Of a stretch of DNA of 64,000 nt, positions 44,714 to 52,450 are shown piece after piece. The first letter of the stretch is position 1. Every line of letters starts with the position of its first letter. The stretch covers positions 1 through 64,000 of the forward strand of contig CAAESW010000068.1 of NCBI GenBank assembly GCA_900758845.1. The letters run 5' to 3'. This DNA is from an uncultured Collinsella sp. Lineage in GTDB: Bacteria > Actinomycetota > Coriobacteriia > Coriobacteriales > Coriobacteriaceae. The notes under the pieces were generated by a model. The model ran no database searches, had not been told where the DNA came from, and saw nothing but the letters and a program-made list of their open reading frames with translations. The translations under genes were made by a program, and so were the position numbers.

Positions 44714-45844
44714 ATGTCTGAGTTTGCTGCCGGTCCTGCCGGTCGTATCGAACGTGTCCGTGCCCTGATGGCTGAGCGCGGTTACGACGCTATCGTGGTG
44801 CGCGACGAGGCCAATCTTCGTTGGCTCACGGGCGTGAAGGGCGTCTTCGACTACACCTTCGAGTTCCCGCACGCTGCGTTTATTACGGCCGACCAGTGCC
44901 TGTTCCACACCGACTCGCGCTACCTCAACAGCTTTGAGGAGAACACGCCCGCCGGCAGCCCCTGGGTCTACGACATGGACGAGGGCACCATCCCCGGTTG
45001 GGTCGCCGGCAAGATTGCGGCCAACAAGTGCCGCGTCTGCGCTGTCGAGGACGATATGCAGATTAATTTCTACCAGGGCATTCAGCGCGGCCTGGAGGAC
45101 CGCTCCGTCGCCTGCATGCTGCCGCTGATGCACGACGACATCCGCAAGATGCGCGCCATCAAGGACGCCGAGGAGATCGAGCTCATGCGCCACGCACAGT
45201 CGATCACCGACGCCGCCTTCCAGCACATGCTCGGGTTTATTAAGCCCGGTATGACCGAGAAGCAGGTTCGCAACGAGCTCGAGAACTTTATGTTCGCCAA
45301 CGGCGCCGATAGCCTTGCCTTTGGCTCCATCGTGGCGAGCGGTCCCAACACCGCCAACCCGCATGCCGTGCCGAGCGACCGCGTGATCGAGAAGGGCGAT
45401 TTCGTTCTTATGGATTACGGCGCGGGCTACTGTGATTACCGCTCCGACATGACACGCACCGTCGTGATGGGCGAGCCCACGCAGGAGCAGCTCGACCTGT
45501 ACGCACTCGTGCGCCGCACGCACGAGGAATGCGTCGCCGCCATCCATCCGGGCGTCGAGGGCAACGACATTTTCAAGCTTTCCAAGAAGATTATCGGCGA
45601 TGCCGGCTATGGCGATTATTACAACCATGGTCTGGGTCACGGCGTGGGCATCGACATCCATGAGCTGCCCAACTTCAACCGCAGCAAGAACACCATCGAG
45701 GTCGGCTCGGTTGTCACCATGGAGCCCGGCGTCTACCTGCCCGGTGTGGGCGGCGTGCGTCTGGAGGACTACGGCGTGGTCACCGAGAACGGCTACGAGC
45801 CCTTCACCAAGACCCCGCACGACCTGCACGTCATCGATTGCTAG
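44714..45844 (+). CDS. pepP: M24 family Xaa-Pro aminopeptidase
   Basis: The 376-residue protein has an N-terminal creatinase-like domain (residues 1-140) and a pita-bread catalytic domain. The dinuclear metal ligands are visible in LMDYGAGYCDYRSDMTRT, GLGHGVGIDIHE, TMEPGVY and GVRLEDYGVV. It removes N-terminal residues preceding proline. It lies directly upstream of efp, as in many Gram-positives. A ribosome site AAGAAAGGA precedes the ATG. Confidence 0.93.
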   Translation: MSEFAAGPAGRIERVRALMAERGYDAIVVRDEANLRWLTGVKGVFDYTFEFPHAAFITADQCLFHTDSRYLNSFEENTPAGSPWVYDMDEGTIPGWVAGKIAANKCRVCAVEDDMQINFYQGIQRGLEDRSVACMLPLMHDDIRKMRAIKDAEEIELMRHAQSITDAAFQHMLGFIKPGMTEKQVRNELENFMFANGADSLAFGSIVASGPNTANPHAVPSDRVIEKGDFVLMDYGAGYCDYRSDMTRTVVMGEPTQEQLDLYALVRRTHEECVAAIHPGVEGNDIFKLSKKIIGDAGYGDYYNHGLGHGVGIDIHELPNFNRSKNTIEVGSVVTMEPGVYLPGVGGVRLEDYGVVTENGYEPFTKTPHDLHVIDC

Positions 45845-45866
45845 CCCATTTCGATAGATTTTTGGG

Positions 45867-45910
45867 GCGGGGCGTCCGGATCGATTCGGACGCCCCGCGT
45901 TCTCTTTTTA
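45867..45910 (+). terminator. terminator after pepP
   Basis: GCGGGGCGTCC (45867-45877) and GGACGCCCCGC (45888-45898) form an 11-bp perfect stem followed by GTTCTCTTTTT. Confidence 0.9.
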
Positions 45911-45940
45911 TGCGCTCGCTGCAGGCGCCGTCAGCAAGTG

Positions 45941-45946
45941 TATAAT
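45941..45946 (+). promoter_or_regulatory. -10 box of the efp operon
   Basis: A consensus TATAAT lies 58 bp upstream of the efp ATG, directly after TG. No good -35 is visible at 16-18 bp. Confidence 0.5.
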
Positions 45947-46003
45947 TTCGGTCGTATGTAATTTGGACGCTTGTGCGTTCTGCCCATAACAAGAAAGGTC
46001 GCT

Positions 46004-46567
46004 ATGCCTACCATTTCTACCGCCGACTTCAAGAACGGCCTCGGTCTCCGCATTAAGGACAAGGTCTACACCATCGTCGAGTTCCAGCATGTCAAGCCGG
46101 GCAAGGGCGGCGCGTTTGTGCGCTACAAGACCCGCGACATCAAGAGCGGCCGCGTCGTCGAGAACACCTGCAACGCCGGCACCAAGTTCGAGAGCGTCAT
46201 GCTCACCACCCGTGAGTTCCAGTATCTCTACAACGATGGCGCCGACTACATCTTCATGGACAACGAGACCTATGAGCAGGTTCCCGTTCCCGAGGACATG
46301 GTGGGCGAGAACTCCAAGTGGCTGCGCGAGAACGACATTTGCCAGCTGCTCTTTGCCGACGATGAGCTCATGGGCGTGACTCCGCCGATGTTCATCGAGA
46401 CCACCATCGTCCAAACCGACCCGGGCTTTAAGGGCGACACCGTCCAGGGTTCCACCAAGCCGGCCACGATCGACACCGGCGCTGTCATCCAGGTCCCCAT
46501 GTACCTCAACGAGGGCGAGGTCATCAAGGTTGACACCCGCGACGGCAAGTTCGTCTCCCGCGTCTAG
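46004..46567 (+). CDS. efp: translation elongation factor P
   Basis: The 187-residue protein has the three OB-like domains of EF-P, with Lys34 in KPGKGGAF at the tip that reaches the peptidyl transferase centre. It relieves stalling on proline runs. The start is ATG 46004 after AAGAAAGG. Genes for Lys34 modification (epmA/epmB) are not nearby. The C-terminus reads VDTRDGKFVSRV, typical of the family. Confidence 0.97.
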   Translation: MPTISTADFKNGLGLRIKDKVYTIVEFQHVKPGKGGAFVRYKTRDIKSGRVVENTCNAGTKFESVMLTTREFQYLYNDGADYIFMDNETYEQVPVPEDMVGENSKWLRENDICQLLFADDELMGVTPPMFIETTIVQTDPGFKGDTVQGSTKPATIDTGAVIQVPMYLNEGEVIKVDTRDGKFVSRV

Positions 46568-46591
46568 CAACCAACTCTTCTAGGAGGACTC

Positions 46592-46954
46592 ATGCCCCAG
46601 GAAATCAAGATTGACGGCATCGGCATTTCGCCCGATGTTCTGACCGCCATCGTCTCGCGCGCCGTGTCGGATGTCGAGGGCATCGCCTCCGTTGGCGTCA
46701 AGGACCTTGCCACCAACCTTGTCTCCATGATGCTCTCGTCCAAGGCCCCGGCTTCGGAGCCGGCGGTCGAGGCCGAGGTCGTCGGCGACAAGCTCGCACT
46801 CACCGTGCGTGTCGTGGTGTTCTTTGGCTATCCGTTCAAGAAACTCGCCGAGGCCGTTCGCGCCGCCGTGGTCGCCGCCATCGATGCTCAGGTGGGCGTC
46901 GAGGTCGAGCGCGTTGACGTTTGCATTGACGGCCTCGTTTTCCCCAAGGAGTAA
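46592..46954 (+). CDS. Asp23/Gls24 family protein (second copy)
   Basis: The 120-residue protein has the Asp23 pattern: GIGISPDVLTAIVSRAVSDVEGIASVG, then VRVVVFFGYPFKKLAEAVR and VDVCIDGLVF. It is distinct from the copy at 564 and is the type that sits between efp and nusB in Firmicutes (yqhY), where it affects lipid metabolism. AGGAGG precedes the ATG. It ends 3 bp before nusB. Confidence 0.9.
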   Translation: MPQEIKIDGIGISPDVLTAIVSRAVSDVEGIASVGVKDLATNLVSMMLSSKAPASEPAVEAEVVGDKLALTVRVVVFFGYPFKKLAEAVRAAVVAAIDAQVGVEVERVDVCIDGLVFPKE

Positions 46955-46957
46955 CCT

Positions 46958-47542
46958 TTGAGCCTTAAGGTTTATCGCGGGCGCACGCTTGCCCGCAGTC
47001 AGGCGCTGCAGCTGCTGTTCCAGGCCGAGGCCACGGACAGCCCGCTTGAGCGCGTCCTCGAGGGCGATTTCCTGATCTCGAAGGGCCCCCTCGACCCCTA
47101 TGCGCTTGAGCTTTGCCGTGGTGCCTACGAGCATATCGATCGCATCGACTGCGCTCTGCGCTCCGTTGCCAAGAACTGGGATCTTATGCGCATGCCCGGC
47201 GCCGACCGCAATCTGCTGCGTATCGCCGTTTACGAGATGCGTTTCCTCACCGATGAGGAGGTCTCGGACGCCATCGTAATCAACGAGGCCGTCGAGCTCG
47301 CCAAGGCCTATGGCACCGACCAGTCCGCTTCGTTCGTCAACGGCGTGCTGGGCAAGATCGCTCGCAGCGAGGAGCTGCCAGGCGAGGACCTGTACCAAGA
47401 GCTGCTGGCCGAAGATCGCGTTCGCGAGGAGGCACAGGCTGCCGAGGCTGCCGCCAAGGTTGCGGTTGCCCAGGCTGAGGCCGGCGTGCTGGCCGAGGAT
47501 GCGGACGCCGCCGAGGCTGTTGTCGACTCCGTCGAGGAGTAG
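46958..47542 (+). CDS. nusB: transcription antitermination factor NusB
   Basis: The 194-residue protein matches NusB: RSQALQLLFQAE at the start and NLLRIAVYEM, then VINEAVELAKAYGTDQSASFVNGVLGKI. It binds boxA RNA for rRNA transcription. About 50 extra Ala/Glu-rich residues at the C-terminus go beyond the usual length. The start is TTG 46958, six bases after AAGGAG. Confidence 0.93.
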   Translation: MSLKVYRGRTLARSQALQLLFQAEATDSPLERVLEGDFLISKGPLDPYALELCRGAYEHIDRIDCALRSVAKNWDLMRMPGADRNLLRIAVYEMRFLTDEEVSDAIVINEAVELAKAYGTDQSASFVNGVLGKIARSEELPGEDLYQELLAEDRVREEAQAAEAAAKVAVAQAEAGVLAEDADAAEAVVDSVEE

Positions 47543-47544
47543 CT

Positions 47545-47784
47545 ATGCCAGAGGGTTCCGTCCGCAACTTCGACGAGATCTCGGACCGCTTGGACCAGAT
47601 CATCGCTACCGTTCGTTCCAAGGATACCTCCTTGGAGCGTTCGCTCGATTTGTTTGACGAGGCGATTGAGCTGGGCTCCCGCGCGGTCGATATGGTCGAC
47701 AAGTTTGAGCTTACGCCGCGTGAGGCCGACAAGCTCGAGCAGGAATATGATGAGGATGCGGCAAACGAATCCCAGGATAGCTAG
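47545..47784 (+). CDS. xseB: exodeoxyribonuclease VII small subunit
   Basis: The 79-residue protein is XseB by FDEISDRLDQIIATV and SLERSLDLFDEAIEL. It pairs with XseA to degrade single-stranded DNA. No xseA is adjacent, although the two usually form an operon. It starts 2 bp after the nusB stop. Confidence 0.88.
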   Translation: MPEGSVRNFDEISDRLDQIIATVRSKDTSLERSLDLFDEAIELGSRAVDMVDKFELTPREADKLEQEYDEDAANESQDS

Positions 47785-47810
47785 GCCGCATCTCCGGATA
47801 CGAATGGTTG

Positions 47811-48623
47811 ATGGCATTCATGAAACGCGTGCGTCTTGATGACGAACTGATTTCACAGGGCATCTGCGCCGATCGCGCGGATGCCCTTCGCACTCTTATG
47901 GCCGGCTTGGTCTCGAGTGGCGGTGAGCGCTTGACTTCGCCGGGCCTTAAGGTGATCCCGGGGCTGCCGCTGCACGTGAAGGGGCGCATTCCCTATGTTG
48001 GCCGCGGCGGTCTTAAGCTCGAAGGCGCGCTTGATGCGTTTGGCATCAATCCGACGGGCCTTGCCTGTCTGGATGTGGGCTGCTCTACCGGCGGTTTTAC
48101 CGATTGCCTGCTCAAGCGTGGAGCTGCGACCGTTGTCTCGGTGGACGTGGGTCGCGCCCAGTTCGATTGGTCGTTGCGTCAGGACGATCGCGTGACGCTG
48201 CATGAGCGCACAAACGTGACGCAGCTGCCTGAGCTTGGCTATGCCGGCGCCATCGACCTGGCTGTGTGTGATGTCTCGTTTACCAGCATCGCGTACATTA
48301 TCGATGCGGTACTGGCGTGCCTGGCTCCTACGGGTGCATTCTGCACGCTCGTAAAGCCGCAGTTTGAGGCTCCGGCGGCGCTGGTGGGCGAGGGCGGCAT
48401 TGTGACCGATCCCGCCGTGCGCCGCGATACACTCGTGGCGGCGGTTGAACTCTTTGCTGCCAAGGGTCTCTTCCCGGTCGATGTGTGCGTGTCACCCATT
48501 CATGGTGCAAAGGGCAACGTTGAGTTTTTCCTGTACGGCACGAGATTTGACCCTGGCGACCGCTCGCAAGACGAGCTGCAATCCCAGGTATCGGTTATGA
48601 GCGAGAAAGCTGCAATGCTATGA
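47811..48623 (+). CDS. tlyA: TlyA family rRNA (cytidine-2'-O)-methyltransferase
   Basis: The 270-residue protein has an N-terminal S4 domain (DDELISQGICADRADALRTLMAG) and an FtsJ-like methyltransferase domain with YVGRGGLKLEGALD, CLDVGCSTGGFTDCLL and VKPQFEA. TlyA methylates 16S and 23S rRNA. The start is uncertain: ATG 47811, ATG 47820 and TTG 47808 are all in frame, with only a weak ribosome site. It overlaps nadK by 4 bp. Confidence 0.92.
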   Translation: MAFMKRVRLDDELISQGICADRADALRTLMAGLVSSGGERLTSPGLKVIPGLPLHVKGRIPYVGRGGLKLEGALDAFGINPTGLACLDVGCSTGGFTDCLLKRGAATVVSVDVGRAQFDWSLRQDDRVTLHERTNVTQLPELGYAGAIDLAVCDVSFTSIAYIIDAVLACLAPTGAFCTLVKPQFEAPAALVGEGGIVTDPAVRRDTLVAAVELFAAKGLFPVDVCVSPIHGAKGNVEFFLYGTRFDPGDRSQDELQSQVSVMSEKAAML

Positions 48624-49477
48624 AGGTCTTTCTGGTTCCCAATTATTACAAGCAAGAGGCGGTCGAGAGCGGCCTGATGCTCGAGCTTTGGCTGACGCGC
48701 CAGGGCTATGAGGTGGCATGGGCTGCCGACCAGCGATCCAAGATTCAGAGCACGCCTGATATTGACGGCTCCGATCTGGTCATTACGCTCGGCGGCGACG
48801 GTACGTTGCTGCGCGCTGCCCGCATCCTCAACCATCGCGAGATTCCTATCCTCGGTCTTTCCTATGGTCATCTGGGCTTTTTAACTGCTGCGAGCCCCGA
48901 GGAGCGCGACATTCTGCAGGTCGTGAGCGATGCCCTGTCCGGTGAGCTCCACGTGAGCCGCCGCGCCACCATCGCCGCGGATATCGTCTCGGTGCGCGAT
49001 GACGGCACGAAGGATGTCGTGCGTTCGTTCGCCCTCAACGATATGGCGCTTACGCGCGGGCCCCTGTCCGATATGGTCGAGTTTGACATCACGGTGTCCG
49101 GCCACCATATCGATCGCTTGCGCGGCGATGGTGTCGTCGTGTCGACGGCGACCGGCTCCACCGGCTATGCGCTGAGCGCTGGCGGCCCTATCGTCAGTCC
49201 CGATTACACGGGCATGGTCTGTGTACCGATTGCTCCGCATACCATTCAAGCTCGCGCCTTCTTGACCTCGCCGAGCGATGTCGTCGAAATCTTTATGTCC
49301 GATGATCGCCCAAGCGTTCCGGCCATCGCCATCGACGGACAGTTTATTACCTGCGACGGCACCGTCGAGAGCGTGGCTGTGCGTCGCGGTCCCGGCGATG
49401 TGCTGCTGCTCGATTACGGTCCCGAGAGCTTCTATAACTCGGTGAGCCGCGTGTTCTATGGAGTGCGTCATGATTGA
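48620..49477 (+). CDS. nadK: NAD kinase
   Basis: The 285-residue protein has the NAD kinase motif LGGDGTLLRAAR, the NE/D-type segment LNDMALTRG and the GTGSTGYALSAGG-like loop (TATGSTGYALSAGGPIV). It makes NADP+. It is coupled on both sides, to tlyA (4 bp) and recN (8 bp), in the conserved tlyA-nadK-recN order. Confidence 0.95.
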   Translation: MKVFLVPNYYKQEAVESGLMLELWLTRQGYEVAWAADQRSKIQSTPDIDGSDLVITLGGDGTLLRAARILNHREIPILGLSYGHLGFLTAASPEERDILQVVSDALSGELHVSRRATIAADIVSVRDDGTKDVVRSFALNDMALTRGPLSDMVEFDITVSGHHIDRLRGDGVVVSTATGSTGYALSAGGPIVSPDYTGMVCVPIAPHTIQARAFLTSPSDVVEIFMSDDRPSVPAIAIDGQFITCDGTVESVAVRRGPGDVLLLDYGPESFYNSVSRVFYGVRHD

Positions 49478-51098
49478 TGAGCTGCAGGTTTCCAACATTG
49501 CTCTCATTCGCGAGGCGACGTTGGTTCCGAGCGCTGGTCTAACGGTTCTGACCGGCGAGACCGGTGCCGGTAAGACCGCGCTGCTCTCGGCGCTCAAGCT
49601 CATTTTGGGCGAGCGCGCCGATTCGTCGACAGTTCGCGAGGGCGAGGCGCTTGCCAGCGTCGAGGCGCGTCTGTTCGACGGCCCGCACGACACGGAGGGC
49701 TTTACCGTACAGCGCAGCCTTTCTGCCGAGGGCCGCAGCCGCGTAAAAATTGACGGCCGCATCGCCAGCGTGCGTGAGCTTTCGGAGCGCGTCGGCGTGA
49801 TGATGGATCTGTGCGGCCAGCACGAGCATCAGCGTCTGCTCGACCCGGCGCATCATGTTGCCATGGTCGATGCCTGGGCTGGGCGCGCGGCGCTTGAGGC
49901 GCTCGAGAAGTATCGCACCTGCTTTAAGGCTTCGCGAGCGGCCGCCAAGGAGCTTCGCCGTGTGGAGGAAGCTTCACGCGCGCAGGGGAGTCGCGTCGAG
50001 GAAGCGCGTTTTGCCCTCGAGCGTATCGCCGAGGTCGACCCCAAGCCAGGTGAGTACGAGGAACTCGAGGAGCTGCTGCCGCGCTCGGAGCACGCCGAGG
50101 TCTTGGTGGCGACGGCCAACGAGGCCCATGCATCGCTTGCTGCCGAAGGGGGAGCGCTCGATGCCGTGAATGGCGCCGTGGCCGAGCTTTCCCGCATGGC
50201 TGCCGTCGATCGCAAGCTGGGCGACATTGCCGATGCGCTTTCGGATGCCTGCATCTCGCTTGAGGATTGCGCCAACGAGCTGCGTGCCTATCGCGATGGC
50301 GTTGCGTTTGACCCTCGTGAGCTCGCTTGCATGCGCGAGCGGTATTCCGACCTCAAGGGCCTGCTGCGTCAGTGGGGTCCCACCATGGACGACGTGTTTG
50401 CCATGCGCGATCGCTCACAAGAGCTGCTGTCTCTAGTCGATGATGGTGATGAGCAGATTAAGAAGGCTCGCGAGGCACTCGGGAGCGCTGAGCACGATCT
50501 TTTTGCTGCCGCCAAGGTACTTAAACGCGCGCGGAACACCGCTGCCCCGCGCTTTTGTCACGAGGTTGGCCGTCAGATGGCGCGCCTGGAGATGGGCGGC
50601 GCCGAGCTCGTCTGGGAGTCGCGCGATCTTCCGCGTGCCGAATGGACGCCGGCAGGCCCTTCGAGCTACGAGCTTTTGTATCGCAGCGGTGCCGGATTGA
50701 CGCCGCGCCCCCTGCGCCGCATTGCGTCGGGCGGCGAGTTGAGCCGCGTTATGCTGGCGAGCAAGGTTGTCCTTGGCAACGCGGATGGCGTGGATACGCT
50801 GGTTTTCGACGAGGTTGATGCCGGTGTCGGCGGCTCTACTGCGCGTGCCCTCGCGAGCGTGCTGGCAGATCTCGCCGCTACGCATCAGGTGATTGTCGTA
50901 ACTCACCTGGCGCAGGTCGCCGTCATGGCCGACAAGCATTACGTGGTCAGTAAAGAGTCCGGCGACGTTCCCCAAACGCATCTGGACGAGGTGACCGGCG
51001 ATGCCCGTACCGCAGAGATCGCCCGTATGCTGAGCGGCGACCAGTCGGCGGCAAGCCTTGCGCACGCCAGGCAGATGTTGGAAGAAGCGCGTGCTTAG
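49470..51098 (+). CDS. recN: DNA repair protein RecN
   Basis: The 542-residue SMC-like protein has Walker A GETGAGKT near residue 32 and LCGQHEHQRLLDP. Two coiled-coil arms follow, then GGELSRVMLA (signature) and FDEVDAGVGG (Walker B). It acts in double-strand break repair. The start is ATG 49470, six bases after GGAG and inside the end of nadK; an ATG at 49458 is the alternative. A strong terminator follows. Confidence 0.94.
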   Translation: MIDELQVSNIALIREATLVPSAGLTVLTGETGAGKTALLSALKLILGERADSSTVREGEALASVEARLFDGPHDTEGFTVQRSLSAEGRSRVKIDGRIASVRELSERVGVMMDLCGQHEHQRLLDPAHHVAMVDAWAGRAALEALEKYRTCFKASRAAAKELRRVEEASRAQGSRVEEARFALERIAEVDPKPGEYEELEELLPRSEHAEVLVATANEAHASLAAEGGALDAVNGAVAELSRMAAVDRKLGDIADALSDACISLEDCANELRAYRDGVAFDPRELACMRERYSDLKGLLRQWGPTMDDVFAMRDRSQELLSLVDDGDEQIKKAREALGSAEHDLFAAAKVLKRARNTAAPRFCHEVGRQMARLEMGGAELVWESRDLPRAEWTPAGPSSYELLYRSGAGLTPRPLRRIASGGELSRVMLASKVVLGNADGVDTLVFDEVDAGVGGSTARALASVLADLAATHQVIVVTHLAQVAVMADKHYVVSKESGDVPQTHLDEVTGDARTAEIARMLSGDQSAASLAHARQMLEEARA

Positions 51099-51130
51099 AC
51101 CGAGCCGCCACATGCATGTCCGACCCGGAT

Positions 51131-51290
51131 GCCACGAAACCGGCCCATCTACTACGTTTAATAGGCCATCGGGAACCACGTCAAGAATTGCAAAAAGAAA
51201 ACCGCAGGTAGAACGCCTGCGGTTTTCTCTTTTTTCGGTATGTGGTTGAGCCATACGGATAAAACGTAGTAGATGGGCCGGTTTCGTGGC
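51131..51290. repeat. 160-bp element with perfect 29-bp inverted arms around the recN terminator
   Basis: The arm starting GCCACGAAACCGGCCCATCT at 51131-51159 is repeated exactly in inverse at 51262-51290. The interior is the terminator at 51196-51236. No target duplication is evident. It occupies most of the gap between recN and the convergent regulator gene. Confidence 0.75.
51196..51236. terminator. terminator after recN
   Basis: AGAAAACCGCAGG and CCTGCGGTTTTCT pair perfectly over a 7-nt loop, with CTTTTTTC downstream and an A-rich stretch upstream. It can work for both convergent genes. Confidence 0.93.
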
Positions 51291-51319
51291 GAATGGCGCC
51301 CTTCGGCTCCTCAAAATGT

Positions 51320-52177
51320 CTATTCCACGACCTTATCCGGCTGGATGAGCTCCTCGTAGTAGCTGATGTGCTCGCGCGCGTCCTCGATTTCGGGCAGCAG
51401 GAAGTTGTAGATGACCTCTATGATCATCGTGGCGCTCATCTTGGAGAACGCGAAGTCCCCCGTTGTCAGCAGTGCCTCGTGATTGACGGTATTAAAGGTG
51501 TAGTCGGCCAGGCGCGCAAGTGGAGACTTGCTGTCACTGCTGATAACGACTACGGTGGCGCCGCATTCGCGAGCCGCTTTTGCCATGCGATTCAGACGGC
51601 GCGACTTGCCGGAGTTCGAGATCAGCACGATAACGTCGCCGGGGCGCAGCGTGAGCGCAAAGCCGATTGATGTCTCGCTGATGGTGCTTGTCATGCAGCG
51701 TAGGCCCAGCTGCGAGAACTTAAACGTCGCGTCGAGCGCGACGGCGTTGGTGTTGCCTACGGCCGCAAACTCAATAACGCCTGCATTCTTTAGTGCGTGC
51801 ACGACGGCTGCCAGCGTATCGTGGTCGATCCCGTCGATTGTCGCGTTAAGCTCGCTGACCTTGGCAGCCAAGATATTCTTAAGGCTCTGCTCCATGCTGT
51901 CGAGCGAGACCTCGTCGGTCACGCCCTCGTTGCGTTGGCTCTCCAGATCGCGCGCCAATGAAAACTGAAAGCTGCGGAAGCTGCCAAAGCCCAGCTTGCG
52001 GCAGAAGCGCGAGACCGTCGCCTCGGATGTGGCAGCGGCGCGCGAGAGCTGGGCGGCCGTCAGGCGCGGAGCCTCGGACTGGTGCTCCAATATATAGTCG
52101 ACAATGCGCTGCTCGGAATCGCTGTACCCTTTGTGCGTGCTAATAAGGGAGAGCGCGCTCTTGCTGCTATCGGTCAT
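51320..52177 (-). CDS. MurR/RpiR family transcriptional regulator
   Basis: The 285-residue protein has an N-terminal RpiR HTH domain (residues 1-77, TSEATVSRFCRKLGFGSFRSFQ) and a C-terminal SIS domain (about 125-255, VIEFAAVGNTNAV, VIVLISNSGKSRRLNRMAK) that would bind a phosphosugar. It is divergent from the fructose PTS gene and probably controls it in response to a sugar phosphate. AGGAG precedes the ATG on the minus strand. Confidence 0.9.
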   Translation of the reverse strand: MTDSSKSALSLISTHKGYSDSEQRIVDYILEHQSEAPRLTAAQLSRAAATSEATVSRFCRKLGFGSFRSFQFSLARDLESQRNEGVTDEVSLDSMEQSLKNILAAKVSELNATIDGIDHDTLAAVVHALKNAGVIEFAAVGNTNAVALDATFKFSQLGLRCMTSTISETSIGFALTLRPGDVIVLISNSGKSRRLNRMAKAARECGATVVVISSDSKSPLARLADYTFNTVNHEALLTTGDFAFSKMSATMIIEVIYNFLLPEIEDAREHISYYEELIQPDKVVE

Positions 52178-52191
52178 GGATGGCTCCTGGT

Positions 52192-52225
52192 TGGCATTGA
52201 AAATCGGACTCGTTTTTCAATGCCA
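52192..52225. promoter_or_regulatory. operator palindrome between the RpiR gene and fruA
   Basis: TGGCATTGAAAA (52192-52203) and TTTTCAATGCCA (52214-52225) are perfect 12-bp arms around a 10-bp spacer. Related TGAAA/TTTCA pairs recur downstream, as in TGAAAGAACCTTTCA near 52308-52322, so several binding sites for the divergent regulator are likely (inference). Confidence 0.6.
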
Positions 52226-52450
52226 TAGTATACGGGCATTTTCAATTACAAGATACACCTTGCCGTTTCAAGTGTTGATGGTAAACTTTCACTTACCGTT
52301 TACGGTTATGAAAGAACCTTTCACCGGAGAATTGCGCCTTGTCTCTTCTCACGCGGACGGTAGGTTGGTATCTTTCAATTGTGGAAAAACGCGCATTGAA
52401 GCACGTTTAGGGGAGCGCCTGCGGGCGCAGTACTCAAGAAGGAGGGACAC

